Source of the DNA: Granulosicoccaceae bacterium
GTDB lineage: Bacteria > Pseudomonadota > Gammaproteobacteria > Granulosicoccales > Granulosicoccaceae
DNA length: 64,000 nt
Direction: 5' to 3'
Assembly: GCA_020629835.1 (NCBI GenBank)
Contig: JAHDCO010000006.1
Location: forward strand, 1 to 64,000
Part shown: positions 7,510 to 16,442 of the stretch, one piece after another
Position numbering within the stretch: the first letter of the stretch is position 1
Layout of the letters: each line of letters begins with the position of its first letter
The notes under the pieces: model-generated
Seen by the model: only the letters and a program-made list of their open reading frames with translations
What the model was told of the DNA's origin: nothing
The model's database searches: none
Position numbers and translations under genes: made by a program

Positions 7510-8839
7510 GTAGGGCGTTGATGGCCATCAAATCTTGTTCGCCCAGCGTACCGGCAGCTGATTTCAGGTTTAGCGTGTTCAGCACGTAGTCGTAGCGAGC
7601 GTTGACGTAGTCTGTGCGAGCGCCAAACGTATCGCGTAAGGCACGCAGCACGTCTACTGAGGTTCTTGTGCCCGCGCGAAAACCCGCATCGGTTGCTTCA
7701 GCGGACTTTTGCGTGCTGTCCAGTGCTTGCCGCAACGCCCGTACGCGACTGATGTTGGTCAGAACACCGCGGTATGCATCGCGCGCCTGTTTCGTGGTGG
7801 CCAATTCCTGTTGCTTTAGTTGAGCTTGTGCCGCGGTAACTTCGGCTTTCGCTCTTGCCACTTGCGACTTAATACGGCCCCCGGTAAACAGCGGCATACG
7901 CACTTCCAAACGCAGCTCTCCTGCGTCTATGTCGCTGCGACCTGTCTGATCTGTGGTGCTGGAAGAGCCAATGGCAAGGATGTCAACCGTGGGATAGCTT
8001 GCACCGCGCTCAGCAGCCACCAGTACACCAGCGGTCTGCAGTTGAAGTCTTGTGGTAGCCAAAGTCAGATTCTGGTCGGTAGCCAGTTGAACCCATTCGT
8101 CAATGTTGGCAGGTTCGGGTGAGACGAGAGGAATATCGTTCTTTAGCTGATCCAGGGTATCGGCCGTGGAGCCACTGATCAAACGCAAGGCCTCCAACGC
8201 TGTAGACAGACTGTTCTGCGCTGCAACTTCTTGAGCAATCGCCAAATCGAATTGGGCTTGAGCCTCTCGCACATCGATCACGGTAGCCAGCCCCACGTCG
8301 AAGCGCTTTTCGGCCTGATCTTTTTGACGGCCGATTGCCTGTAACTCGGCTTGGCTAAACGCCAGTGTTGCCTCAGCCCTTAGAACACCAAAATAGGCAT
8401 CCGCTACACGCACAATCAGTTGCTGTCTGGCCGCTTCTAAATTTGCGTCGGCTACTCTAACGCCGAACTCTGCCTGATCCAGCAGAGCAGCGTTACTGCG
8501 ATGGTAAATGGATTGACTGATGCTTAAGGTTAAGCGCGTGGAGTTGAATGTGGCGCTAAGGTCGTCGTTTACATCGTTCAGACTGGCATCAAAACCTAAA
8601 TTGACCTGTGGCCTGAAGGCAGATCGAGCAAGCGGTAACTGCTGCGTGGCGGCTTCATGGTTCGCTATGGCTGCCTGCAGCGTGGGGTCGTTCTGCTTTG
8701 CAAGCTGGTAAATATCAGCCAGGTCAGTTGCGTTAGCAGCGAACGGAGCCAATAGCGCTGCTGCGACTACACCTGCTCGGATGTAGCGGGTTTTAACAGC
8801 CTTGAGGCTAGCGGAGAGTGGAGCCAGTCGAATTGTCAT
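7490..8839 (-). CDS. tolC: TolC family outer membrane channel protein
   Basis: Outer-membrane exit duct for type I secretion and RND/MFS efflux pumps. The 449-residue protein begins with a signal peptide ending FAANA, then TDLADIYQLAKQNDPTL, the classic TolC start. Two repeated helical/beta halves follow, with LSISQSIYHRSNAALLDQAE and LEVRMPLFTGGRIKSQV as the paired strand-loop motifs. DAYFGVLRAEA and TRTSVDVLRALRDTF are further TolC signatures. It lies between the methyltransferase gene (9 bases upstream) and lpxL (overlapping). No inner-membrane pump component is adjacent, so it probably serves several pumps encoded elsewhere. Confidence 0.92.
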   Translation of the reverse strand: MTIRLAPLSASLKAVKTRYIRAGVVAAALLAPFAANATDLADIYQLAKQNDPTLQAAIANHEAATQQLPLARSAFRPQVNLGFDASLNDVNDDLSATFNSTRLTLSISQSIYHRSNAALLDQAEFGVRVADANLEAARQQLIVRVADAYFGVLRAEATLAFSQAELQAIGRQKDQAEKRFDVGLATVIDVREAQAQFDLAIAQEVAAQNSLSTALEALRLISGSTADTLDQLKNDIPLVSPEPANIDEWVQLATDQNLTLATTRLQLQTAGVLVAAERGASYPTVDILAIGSSSTTDQTGRSDIDAGELRLEVRMPLFTGGRIKSQVARAKAEVTAAQAQLKQQELATTKQARDAYRGVLTNISRVRALRQALDSTQKSAEATDAGFRAGTRTSVDVLRALRDTFGARTDYVNARYDYVLNTLNLKSAAGTLGEQDLMAINALLEKPTE

Positions 8840-8848
8840 AGGTTTTAT

Positions 8849-9514
8849 TTAGAACACAAATGCCTTTTCTGTTACTGAAAAATTGATTAATGGATCAACT
8901 TGGGTCTCAAATAGGCTATCGATAGTCCATTCAGATTCGGACAGGCGGGTCATAACCACCGCTTCCATGGTGGGCTCGGACGGGTCGCCGAGTACGGCAA
9001 ACAGTCGCCCACCAATCGCTAACTTGTGCTTATAAAATTCTGGAATCGCTTGCAGGGAGCCTCCGAAGGCAATGGCATCGTATTCATCGCGCGCATCCCA
9101 GGTGTCGGCCGCATCCTGTAAATGCAGTGAAACGTTGCTGACGTTCAGTTGTTCTAACTGTAATTTTGCTTTGGCGTGCAACTCAGGATGAATTTCCAGG
9201 CTGTCGCAGTGGTGCGCCAAGCGCGCCATGCAGGCCGTTAAATATCCAGAACCGGTTCCGATATCCAACACGGTATCGGTAGGATCAAGTGCCAGTGATT
9301 GTAAAAGCCGACCGTCCAGAGTCGGTTTGAACAGCGTTTGACCAAATCCAATAGGCAGCTGGTAATCGCTATAGGCGAGGCCCCGATGCGCTTCAGCTAC
9401 AAACTGATCGCGCGGAATGTCGGCCAGGACATCCAGAACTCGCTGGTCCAGTACGTCCCAGGGGCGGACCTGCTGCTCGATCATATTTTGGCGGGCTTGC
9501 TGTAGTGCGTTCAT
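8849..9514 (-). CDS. protein-L-isoaspartate O-methyltransferase family protein
   Basis: A 221-residue SAM-dependent methyltransferase of the PIMT family, whose classical members repair isoaspartate in damaged proteins. IEQQVRPWDVLDQRVLDVLADIPRDQFV is the N-terminal block, SDYQLPIGFGQTLFKP the substrate-side block, and VLDIGTGSGYLTACMA the SAM-binding motif I. This subtype is commonly found directly upstream of tolC in proteobacteria, as here (9-base gap). It is the first gene of the minus-strand envelope operon, so its promoter should lie in the 140 bases to its right. Whether it really acts on isoaspartyl residues is uncertain, because the tolC-linked group is divergent. Confidence 0.83.
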   Translation of the reverse strand: MNALQQARQNMIEQQVRPWDVLDQRVLDVLADIPRDQFVAEAHRGLAYSDYQLPIGFGQTLFKPTLDGRLLQSLALDPTDTVLDIGTGSGYLTACMARLAHHCDSLEIHPELHAKAKLQLEQLNVSNVSLHLQDAADTWDARDEYDAIAFGGSLQAIPEFYKHKLAIGGRLFAVLGDPSEPTMEAVVMTRLSESEWTIDSLFETQVDPLINFSVTEKAFVF

Positions 9515-9654
9515 AGTTGCTTACTGTCTGTTAGTACGCACCCGGCAAAGACGGTCACCGGGCACCGAAGTACTCCAAGAGTACGTCGCGGGCTGTGAAT
9601 TATAAAAGAACTCACCCCCGCACGTTTCGCGCCTGAGAAAAGACTCTTATCTAA

Positions 9655-11154
9655 TTAGCTGGACTCGCCGGCGGGCTTATCGCCAGCGGGCTTTGGCTTG
9701 CGCCGGCGCCGCCTGCGTTTTTTGGGTGCCGAGGTGCTGTTTGCATCGGCGTGTGGCGGGGCGCCGCCAGTGGTTGAAGATGCGGTCGTAGATGCAGTTG
9801 CAGGCCCGGTCGCCGAAGTATCTGGCGAGCTATTAGAGCCTTGTTGCCTGCCGCGCGGCTTTGAACCACCGCGGTGACGACCACCACCTCCGCTGCGGCG
9901 TCCGCCACGTCCGCCTGGGCCTGCGCCCTTACCATTACGCGGTTGAACGCGGTCACTTCGATCACCCCAAACCGGTTTTTGGGGCTCGACCAGCATCTCA
10001 TCGGTGATGGCTTCGGTCGGGATACTTTGTCCGATGTATTCCTGTATCTCCGGCAGGGAAAACGCGTACTCCTCACAGACGAAGCTCACGGCTTCGCCCT
10101 GAGTGCCGGCCCGTGCGGTTCGGCCGATGCGGTGCACATAGTCTTCGGCGTGTTGTGGCAAATCGTAATTGAACACGTGGGTTACATCATCAATGTGCAA
10201 CCCCCGCGCGGCCACATCGGTAGCGATCAGGGCGGATAAATTACCCGAGGTAAATTCATTAAGAATTTTCTGCCGCTTCTTTTGTCTGACGTCTCCAGAG
10301 AGCGTACCGCAGGCAACGCCGTTGCCCGTGAGATACGCATCGACTTTTTCTGCCACGCGTTTGGTGTTTACAAACACGATGGCACGCTCGGGCTTTTTGG
10401 ATTGAATCAGCCCCAACAGCAGCGGAATTTTTTCGTCCGAGGCTGGGTGATAGAGGGCTTGCCGAACTCCGTCAGCCGTGACGTTACGCGCTTCGGTTTT
10501 GATAGCAACCGGGTTATTCATATGCTCGTACGCCAATTCCATGACGCGGTGTGACAAGGTGGCCGAGAACAACATACTGGTGCGATTTTCAGGCTCGGGC
10601 ATGCGACGGAGTAGAAAACGGATATCGGCAATGAAGCCCAGATCAAACATGCGATCAGCTTCGTCCAGGACGCAGATCTCTAAGCGCTTCAAGTTAAAGA
10701 CTTTTTGTTTGAAGTAGTCAATGAGTCGTCCGGGCGTGCCGATGACTATGTCCACGCCATCAGCTAACTCTTTTCGCTGTTTCTCATAATCGACGCCACC
10801 GTATGCGACCATAGATTTAAGGCCGGTGTGCTTACCCAACGCATCCGCGTCCTTTTTGATTTGTATGGCTAATTCACGGGTTGGCGCTAACACCAACATT
10901 CGGGGTTGATTCTGTTGTCGTTCGCCGCCATCGTTTTCCAGCAACCGGGCAAAGCTGCCGAGCAGGAACGCGGCGGTCTTCCCGGTACCGGTTTGGGCCT
11001 GGGCAGCAATGTCGTGGCCCTCAGCAATGGCGGGCAGGGTGAGCGCTTGAATTTCCGTGCAGTTTTCAAAGCCCAACTCTTCTACCGCTTGTAGCAGCAG
11101 GGGCGGAAGGGGCAGTTGGCTGAACGCCGTGGTTGCGTCAGAATCTATGGTCAT
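9655..11154 (-). CDS. rhlB: DEAD-box ATP-dependent RNA helicase RhlB
   Basis: RNA helicase that in gammaproteobacteria unwinds structured mRNA for the degradosome. All core motifs are present in 499 residues: AQTGTGKT (I), PTRELA (Ia), GTPGRL (Ib), DEAD (II), SAT (III), VFVNTK (IV), TDVAARGLH (V) and HRIGRTARAG (VI). The last 100 residues are low-complexity and rich in Gly, Arg and Lys (GGRGGRRSGGGGRHRGG and KKRRRRRRKPKP). This is typical of an RNA-binding tail. It is divergent from trxA-rho, the same arrangement as in enteric bacteria, which supports RhlB over RhlE. The helicase tail is longer than in E. coli RhlB. Confidence 0.9.
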   Translation of the reverse strand: MTIDSDATTAFSQLPLPPLLLQAVEELGFENCTEIQALTLPAIAEGHDIAAQAQTGTGKTAAFLLGSFARLLENDGGERQQNQPRMLVLAPTRELAIQIKKDADALGKHTGLKSMVAYGGVDYEKQRKELADGVDIVIGTPGRLIDYFKQKVFNLKRLEICVLDEADRMFDLGFIADIRFLLRRMPEPENRTSMLFSATLSHRVMELAYEHMNNPVAIKTEARNVTADGVRQALYHPASDEKIPLLLGLIQSKKPERAIVFVNTKRVAEKVDAYLTGNGVACGTLSGDVRQKKRQKILNEFTSGNLSALIATDVAARGLHIDDVTHVFNYDLPQHAEDYVHRIGRTARAGTQGEAVSFVCEEYAFSLPEIQEYIGQSIPTEAITDEMLVEPQKPVWGDRSDRVQPRNGKGAGPGGRGGRRSGGGGRHRGGSKPRGRQQGSNSSPDTSATGPATASTTASSTTGGAPPHADANSTSAPKKRRRRRRKPKPAGDKPAGESS

Positions 11155-11179
11155 GGCTTGCTACATTTTTGGGTATGAC

Positions 11180-11208
11180 ACTCGGTGATGTCGGAAGCCT
11201 CACCGAGT
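11180..11208. promoter_or_regulatory. inverted repeat between rhlB and trxA
   Basis: ACTCGGTGA and TCACCGAGT are perfect 9-base arms separated by 11 bases, in the 114-base divergent gap. It could be an RNA hairpin in either leader or a protein-binding site. The trxA ribosome binding site, GAGGAGG, lies about 10 bases before its ATG and is unusually strong. Confidence 0.5.
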
Positions 11209-11268
11209 AACATGCGTAGTCAAACTTCTAACCGATTACGCTTAGGCACTGAGGAGGTGCATTGAGTT

Positions 11269-11595
11269 ATGAGTAACCATATTACCGCGATTACAGACGC
11301 TACCTTCGATTCTGAGGTTTTACAGTCGGATGTGCCTGTTTTAGTGGACTACTGGGCTGAAACCTGCAGCCCGTGCAAGGCACTCAGCACCGTTCTGGAC
11401 GAGGTGGCCCCTGATTACGCCGGTCGGGTCAAGATTGTCAGTGTTGATATCGCTTCAAACCCGAATTCTGCAGCTCGTTACGGGGTGCGTGCGTTGCCCA
11501 CCCTGATGGTGTTCAAAAACGGCACGGTGGATAAAACATCCCAGGGCGCTCTGTCTCGAGCTCAACTGACTGAGATGCTCGACAAGGCCGTCTAG
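11269..11595 (+). CDS. trxA: thioredoxin, with CSPC active site
   Basis: A 108-residue cytoplasmic dithiol oxidoreductase that keeps protein cysteines reduced. It matches thioredoxin 1 end to end: VLVDYWAETCSPCKALSTVLDEVA, then the cis-proline loop ALPTLMVFKNG. The redox motif is C33-S-P-C36 instead of the usual WCGPC, and the tryptophan before the first cysteine is a threonine. In known CxxC proteins the two middle residues tune redox potential, so this enzyme may behave differently. It sits between rhlB and rho as in many gammaproteobacteria. The ATG at 11269 follows a strong GAGGAGG site. Confidence 0.93.
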   Translation: MSNHITAITDATFDSEVLQSDVPVLVDYWAETCSPCKALSTVLDEVAPDYAGRVKIVSVDIASNPNSAARYGVRALPTLMVFKNGTVDKTSQGALSRAQLTEMLDKAV

Positions 11596-11609
11596 GCGGC
11601 TGTGCGGAT

Positions 11610-11637
11610 AACCCGCCCGCGCCCGGCGAGGCGGGTT
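11610..11637 (+). terminator. GC-rich hairpin after trxA
   Basis: AACCCGCC and GGCGGGTT are perfect 8-base arms around a 12-base loop. The hairpin starts 14 bases after the trxA stop. It is followed by GTCATCGTCTT and not by a clean U-run, so it may be a weak or processing-type terminator ahead of rho. Confidence 0.6.
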
Positions 11638-11855
11638 GTCATCGTCTTCAAAGCGCCACATCCGGTAAATATTGCGCTCTAAGCATGGATTGAGTAGACG
11701 TCAGCTGACTGGCGTGCTAACGTATCAGTATTGAATGACTTGCAGGCAACGCTGTCCGAGCTTTGCTGCCTCTTCTGAATTAAGACTCCCACCAGAAACA
11801 CATAAGCCACGCATTCGCGTGCACGCACAAGCGCATTCGCGCCGAGTACTTTCTC

Positions 11856-13118
11856 ATGTCAATGAACCTTACTGACCTTAAAAAAATGAACCCCACTGAG
11901 CTCATTGAGCTGGCTCAGTCCATCGGCATCGACAACATTGCGCGTCAGCGCAAGCAAGACATGATCTTCGCCATCCTTAAGCAACACTCGCGTAAAGGAG
12001 AAGATATTTTCGGTGGCGGCGTGGTTGAAATACTGCAAGACGGCTTCGGCTTCTTGCGTTCGTCCGACAGTTCATACCTGGCGGGCCCGGACGATATTTA
12101 CGTATCGCCCAGCCAAATTCGTCGTTTCTCTCTACGCACCGGTGACACGGTTGAGGGCAAGATTCGTCCACCCAAAGAAGGCGAGCGTTACTTTGCTCTG
12201 TTGAAAGTAGACGAAATTAATTTTGGCCCGCCAGAGCAAGCCAAAAATAAGGTTCTTTTTGAAAACTTAACACCGCTGCATTGTAACGAGCGTTTAACCA
12301 TGGAATTGGGTAACGGCAGTACCGAAGACATTACTGCTCGAATCATTGATATCGCAGCTCCCATCGGTAAAGGTCAGCGAGGGCTGTTGGTATCGCCACC
12401 CAAAGCCGGTAAAACCCTCATGCTGCAAAATGTGGCGCAAAGTATTGCCGCTAATCACCCGGAATGTCATCTCATCGTCTTGTTGATTGATGAGCGGCCT
12501 GAAGAAGTGACGGAGATGCAGCGCATGGTAAAAGGCGAGGTCATCTCCAGTACCTTTGACGAGCCTGCCAGCCGTCACGTGCAAGTTGCTGAAATGGTCA
12601 TCGAGAAAGCCAAGCGCCTGGTTGAACACAAAAAAGATGTCGTGATTCTGCTGGATTCCATCACGCGTTTAGCCCGTGCCTACAACACCGTCGTGCCGTC
12701 ATCGGGCAAGGTATTAACCGGTGGTGTAGACGCTAACGCCTTGCATCGACCAAAACGCTTTTTCGGTGCCGCTCGAAACATCGAAGAAGGTGGCAGCCTG
12801 ACCATTGTCGCCACAGCCCTGATTGATACCGGCTCGAAGATGGACGAAGTGATTTATGAAGAATTTAAAGGCACCGGTAATATGGAGCTGCACTTAGACC
12901 GTCGTATCGCTGAGAAGCGCGTATTCCCTGCTATCAACATCAATCGCTCCGGTACCCGCCGTGAAGAGCTCATGATGGATCAGGAAGAACTCCAGAAAGT
13001 TTGGATTTTGCGCAAGTTCATTCACGCGATGGATGAAATTGAGGCGATGGAATTCTTATTGGGCCGCCTGCAACAAACCAAGACCAACAATGAATTCTTC
13101 GATGCGATGAAGCGTTAA
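11856..13118 (+). CDS. rho: transcription termination factor Rho
   Basis: Hexameric RNA-dependent ATPase that ends transcription at Rho-dependent sites. The 420-residue protein starts [19 protein letters not shown] (Rho N-domain). The RNA-binding cold-shock-like domain follows with [17 protein letters not shown] and [13 protein letters not shown]. The ATPase part has Walker [21 protein letters not shown], Walker [17 protein letters not shown], the Q-loop [11 protein letters not shown] and the R-loop region. Both M1 and M3 are possible starts. The 260-base leader after trxA is long enough for the autoregulatory attenuation known for rho, but I cannot show it from sequence. Confidence 0.97.
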   Translation: MSMNLTDLKKMNPTELIELAQSIGIDNIARQRKQDMIFAILKQHSRKGEDIFGGGVVEILQDGFGFLRSSDSSYLAGPDDIYVSPSQIRRFSLRTGDTVEGKIRPPKEGERYFALLKVDEINFGPPEQAKNKVLFENLTPLHCNERLTMELGNGSTEDITARIIDIAAPIGKGQRGLLVSPPKAGKTLMLQNVAQSIAANHPECHLIVLLIDERPEEVTEMQRMVKGEVISSTFDEPASRHVQVAEMVIEKAKRLVEHKKDVVILLDSITRLARAYNTVVPSSGKVLTGGVDANALHRPKRFFGAARNIEEGGSLTIVATALIDTGSKMDEVIYEEFKGTGNMELHLDRRIAEKRVFPAININRSGTRREELMMDQEELQKVWILRKFIHAMDEIEAMEFLLGRLQQTKTNNEFFDAMKR

Positions 13119-13159
13119 GAAGCTGTTGCCTCTGGGTGTAAATAAACCCAAAGAAGTAT

Positions 13160-13232
13160 CACCCTAAAACAGTATGTTCACCCGACTCACTTGTCACAAT
13201 CGGTTTGCCGATGTGCCAAGTGGGTTAGGGTG
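13160..13232. repeat. nested inverted repeats between rho and the glycan cluster
   Basis: The outer arms are CACCCTAA (13160) and TTAGGGTG (13225). The inner hairpin at 13188-13222 pairs CACTTGTCACAATCGG with CCGATGTGCCAAGTG, with one mismatch and one bulge. The structure lies at the meeting point of two convergent transcripts and overlaps the stop codon of the minus-strand gene. There is no U-run, so it is not a textbook intrinsic terminator. It may protect 3' ends. Confidence 0.55.
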
Positions 13233-13977
13233 AGCTAAAGCCGCGTTCCTGTAGAACCGCTTGCATGTGTTCAAGATCAAACACACCGTCACGTCGGCTC
13301 ACGAAAATCGCATCGGTTTGACCATCAATGGCGTGCTCAGCATCGGTCAGCGCAACCAGGCGTGCGCCATTGGGTTTCGCTAAGCCAAACCACCATCGGC
13401 TTTGCTTGGCGTAGCATTGCCACAAAGCCAACTGATCGTGAAACCAGGCCACGCCATCGGTTGATGATTTCTTAACTAAACCATCGGATTGCAAGGTACT
13501 GGTTGCATACTCTGAGAGTAAGCGTTTGGCTGCTTCGGTGCGCGTAAAGCATAGAACGGCTACAGCAAACTTCGCGTGATTGCGCTTGTTTTTCCGGTAG
13601 GTAACTGCAAAATCCCCATCAGCATTAACGCGCTCAAGCAATGGTTCAATAGGTTTAAGTAACAGCGTGTCGGCGTCTACCCAAATCACCGGCGTGGTGG
13701 TTTCGTCGTAGTGATCCTTTAGCAGCTTGACTTTAAGTTTCAGGATAGCGGCACTTCGAGGCACGGGGCCAAGTTGTTCTAATGGCTCATTGATATCCGG
13801 TGCCTGGCAGGCGTGAAACGTTGCATACGGAAATGTCGCCGTTGCCGATTTTCGTAACTCATCCGGCCAGTCGATCGCGTGCACATGCAAGGTGTGTGAC
13901 GGGTTTGTGTGATGGTGCGAAATCAGTAGCGGTTGCAGTAAAGGCCAGTAATTGTCGGTGGCGCAGGTAACCAGCAT
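13225..13977 (-). CDS. putative glycosyltransferase (DXD, GT-A-like), last gene of glycan cluster
   Basis: A roughly 250-residue protein beginning MLVTCATDNYWPLLQPLL. VIWVDADTLLLKPIEPLL supplies the DxD motif of nucleotide-sugar transferases of the GT-A fold. The later GVAWFHDQLALWQCY resembles the acceptor-side block of GT8/GT77-like enzymes. I prefer the ATG at 13977, 10 bases after the upstream stop. The track start at 14007 is a TTG that overlaps the neighbour by 20 bases. No membrane segment is visible, so the enzyme is probably cytoplasmic. Substrates are unknown. It would act on whatever glycan the four upstream genes build. Confidence 0.6.
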   Translation of the reverse strand: MLVTCATDNYWPLLQPLLISHHHTNPSHTLHVHAIDWPDELRKSATATFPYATFHACQAPDINEPLEQLGPVPRSAAILKLKVKLLKDHYDETTTPVIWVDADTLLLKPIEPLLERVNADGDFAVTYRKNKRNHAKFAVAVLCFTRTEAAKRLLSEYATSTLQSDGLVKKSSTDGVAWFHDQLALWQCYAKQSRWWFGLAKPNGARLVALTDAEHAIDGQTDAIFVSRRDGVFDLEHMQAVLQERGFSSP

Positions 13978-13987
13978 GGCAGCGGGA

Positions 13988-14851
13988 CTACTTATGCCGC
14001 AACGCAAAGTTGCCCGTGCGCTCGTATTTTTTAAACCGGCTGTTTAGTGGGTAGCCGGTCATGATGCGATCAGCGTTGTGGTGATCGTACACACACTTGT
14101 TAAAGATCGGCATGTTCAAGTTAAACAACTCGCCACGCTCTGTTAATCCATCAAACACGGCCATCATCGTTTCCAGTAACGGCATGATGACATCGCGTCG
14201 CCCACCCAGAATGCCTGCGTTCAGTTTAATCTGGTCCTCATAGTGAGGTTCGCCAAACGCTTTAAGCATTTTCTCCCGGTTTAATTGATTGTTGTATTGG
14301 TCCGCATCGCCGCCGCAGTAAATATCAAATTGCTCATCGTCGAACAGCGTGAATGGGTTTTTAAAAAACTCGATATCAAACAAATCCATCATAAAGATGC
14401 GTTGCACCTCAGGATGACGTTCTAAAAATTGGTAGTAGCACTGGTAACGTTCATCGTTAACCGAACGTGGGGTTTGCAAAGCGTAGTGTTCAAATCGTAC
14501 GTGCTCGTTTTGCCATTGCTGTGTGAATCCGTCACTGAGTTCATCGTGAAAAATGACGGCGTGACACCCAACCGCTTGCAAACTGCGATACCACACTTCA
14601 ATACGCCGAAATTCATCCGGGCCCGCCACCCCCGGGATTTCTGATACGGCACCGCCGCGTCGGCTGCGTAGCCACGTTTTTGCGTGTTTGATGAGGTTGG
14701 TTTTGCGCTTACTGCTGGCCTGTGGATCGGGTTTGCCTGTGAAGTAGGTGGTTAAGACAATGTCAGAAGCCACCGGTGCATCAACGCGGGGAATGCCGTT
14801 ATTACTGCTACGGTTGTTGGGTTCCGCAGCTGGCGCGGTGCCTTTGTTCAC
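13988..14851 (-). CDS. putative glycosyltransferase-like protein
   Basis: A protein of about 287 residues with SDIVLTTYFTGKPDPQ near its start, RRIEVWYRSLQAVGCHAVIFHDEL, and RIFMMDLFDIEFFKNPF, a D-x-x-D segment like the metal-binding motif of GT-A enzymes. LNAGILGGRRDVIMPLLETMM then resembles the inspection helix of galactosyl- or glycosyltransferases that act on surface glycans. I reassign the start to a GTG at 14851. There GTGA joins the start to the stop of the upstream methyltransferase gene. The track's start at 14902 is a TTG overlapping by 55 bases. The substrate is unknown. Confidence 0.6.
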   Translation of the reverse strand: MNKGTAPAAEPNNRSSNNGIPRVDAPVASDIVLTTYFTGKPDPQASSKRKTNLIKHAKTWLRSRRGGAVSEIPGVAGPDEFRRIEVWYRSLQAVGCHAVIFHDELSDGFTQQWQNEHVRFEHYALQTPRSVNDERYQCYYQFLERHPEVQRIFMMDLFDIEFFKNPFTLFDDEQFDIYCGGDADQYNNQLNREKMLKAFGEPHYEDQIKLNAGILGGRRDVIMPLLETMMAVFDGLTERGELFNLNMPIFNKCVYDHHNADRIMTGYPLNSRFKKYERTGNFALRHK

Positions 14852-15630
14852 GCTGGCGTATCCATGTACTCGCGAGTTGTGGTGGTTAACGTAAAGTGGC
14901 AATGCTCACCTGAGCCGCGTTTATTTTTCCACGATAAGGTGTATCCACGTTCGGTTAACCACGACTCAATGGTGGTCGTGCCGTCTGGCATAAACTCGCC
15001 TTCGCCTTTAGGGTGAATTTCTAAAAAGATATGAGTGGGTGCACCTAAGGCGATTAGCGGTTCCATCCCCGCGAGCACTTGCCCTTCCGCACCTTCAACA
15101 TCGATTTTTATAATGTCAGGACGCACATTGTGTTGTTCACTGAAAGCCGCCATGGTTTGAAGCTTCACAGTAATGGCATCGGTTGCGCCTTTGCTGGTAG
15201 CAATGGAGTGCCGACCTTCGCCTTCGGTACCGCGAATGTGCAGTTCCACTTCGCCGTCAGTTGCCCCTAGTGCCAATTGATGCGCATGCAGGCGGCCGAT
15301 CAGTTCGTTGTGCTCAATATTTTGGTTCAGCTGCTTAAAATTACGTGGCTCAGGCTCAAAACAGTGAACCGTAGAATCCAATCCATTGTCGTGTTTTGCC
15401 AGCAACAAACTGATCAAGCCGATGTTTGCGCCGATATCAAAGATGGTGTCGCCGCTGGTTACCGTGCGGCGCATTAACTCCACTAACTCAGTCTCAGTAC
15501 CGATCTCTTTGGCTCGGCGAATTTCACGTGGTGCAGCAATACCCAGTCGAACGGTTTCCCCGAGTAACGTGAAATTAAAAACAGAACGCTTACCGGTTAG
15601 TTTATTAAAGTAGAAACGAAGCAAACTCAT
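14848..15630 (-). CDS. FkbM family methyltransferase (first of two)
   Basis: A 260-residue SAM-dependent O-methyltransferase of the FkbM type. TIFDIGANIGLISLLLAKH is the SAM-binding motif and VHCFEPEPRNFKQLNQNI follows with the acidic ribose-binding residue. DIIKIDVEGAEGQVLAGM and HIFLEIHPKGEGEF are the remaining FkbM blocks. In surface polysaccharide clusters such enzymes cap or decorate sugars, which is the likely role here. The gene is coupled at both ends, overlapping the upstream methyltransferase gene by 4 bases (ATGA) and the downstream gene by 4 (GTGA). It is only distantly similar to its neighbour, so this is not a recent tandem duplication. Confidence 0.85.
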   Translation of the reverse strand: MSLLRFYFNKLTGKRSVFNFTLLGETVRLGIAAPREIRRAKEIGTETELVELMRRTVTSGDTIFDIGANIGLISLLLAKHDNGLDSTVHCFEPEPRNFKQLNQNIEHNELIGRLHAHQLALGATDGEVELHIRGTEGEGRHSIATSKGATDAITVKLQTMAAFSEQHNVRPDIIKIDVEGAEGQVLAGMEPLIALGAPTHIFLEIHPKGEGEFMPDGTTTIESWLTERGYTLSWKNKRGSGEHCHFTLTTTTREYMDTPA

Positions 15631-16442
15631 GCGGGAAGCGCTCTTGAATGAGAAAAAGTTCGGTTAGGTGGAACCAGTACACCATCGCGAGTGAGATAAA
15701 CGTTTTCACCTTGCATCCATTCGGCATCAAAGCCGCGACTGCCCTCGCGAAAGCTCTCTGTGCAGCCAGGTTTCATCCCTTCATGCAATTCAACAATCAT
15801 CGCGCCTACTTTATCCAGCCACGCAGCGCTGGTTTGAAATACTTCCAATTCGGCGCCTTCAATGTCCATCTTTAGTAGATCGATATGCGCAAGGTTGTAC
15901 CGCTGCATTAAGGTTTGCACAGTGACCGCTTCGACTTCGCTGACGGTAGTACCGCTTAACGTGGAATCGGGTGCATCCTGGTTGCCGGTCATAAAGCCCC
16001 AATTGCCCACACCGACATCGCGCACTTCGATCGAGCCTTCCTTATCCCACAACGCAGCTTGTACCGCTGTAATGTTGGGGTAGGGAGCCACGTTGTGTTT
16101 TAGCAATTCAAAATTGCCGCGTTCAGGTTCGACCGCAATAATTTTTGCATCGGGAAAACGATGCGTAAACCAAATAGCCGCAAGCCCGATATTGGCGCCG
16201 GCATCAACGATTACTTTTGGGTCCTGGTGCGTTTCAAATTCGTATTCTTCGGTTTTAAAAACCTGTTTAACCACCTGGATGTCGGAGGTCGGTAGCCGTA
16301 ACCCCACGGGGTGTTGCCAGCCGGGCAGGGCGACCTCTCGTAGTTGTACGTCGCCGCGCAACCAGCTACCCAAAACGCTGAACGTGGCTTTTAAGCCGAT
16401 GGTTTGGCGGTATAAACGAAATTTGCGATTCAGTTTTTTCAC
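15627..16442 (-). CDS. FkbM family methyltransferase (second of two)
   Basis: A protein of about 271 residues. VIVDAGANIGLAAIWFTHRF is SAM motif I, IIAVEPERGNFELLKHNV motif II, and HIDLLKMDIEGAELEVF plus GAMIVELHEGM complete the FkbM pattern. I place the start at the GTG at 16442, which forms GTGA with the stop of the upstream GT25 gene. The track start at 16511 would add 23 residues that overlap that gene and look unlike the family. The substrate is unknown. Two FkbM enzymes in one five-gene unit suggest a glycan methylated at two positions or on two residues. Confidence 0.85.
   Translation of the reverse strand: MKKLNRKFRLYRQTIGLKATFSVLGSWLRGDVQLREVALPGWQHPVGLRLPTSDIQVVKQVFKTEEYEFETHQDPKVIVDAGANIGLAAIWFTHRFPDAKIIAVEPERGNFELLKHNVAPYPNITAVQAALWDKEGSIEVRDVGVGNWGFMTGNQDAPDSTLSGTTVSEVEAVTVQTLMQRYNLAHIDLLKMDIEGAELEVFQTSAAWLDKVGAMIVELHEGMKPGCTESFREGSRGFDAEWMQGENVYLTRDGVLVPPNRTFSHSRALPA

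Noticed and set aside
9541-9600. possible tRNA or small RNA upstream of the pcm-like gene (GTACTC-CAA-GAGTAC hairpin)
   Set aside because: Only one short stem. No cloverleaf, no GTTC loop and no CCA end. More likely part of a leader or an rhlB 3' structure.
15627-15630. the two FkbM genes as a recent duplication
   Set aside because: Apart from shared motifs their sequences differ along most of their length and their N-termini are unrelated.
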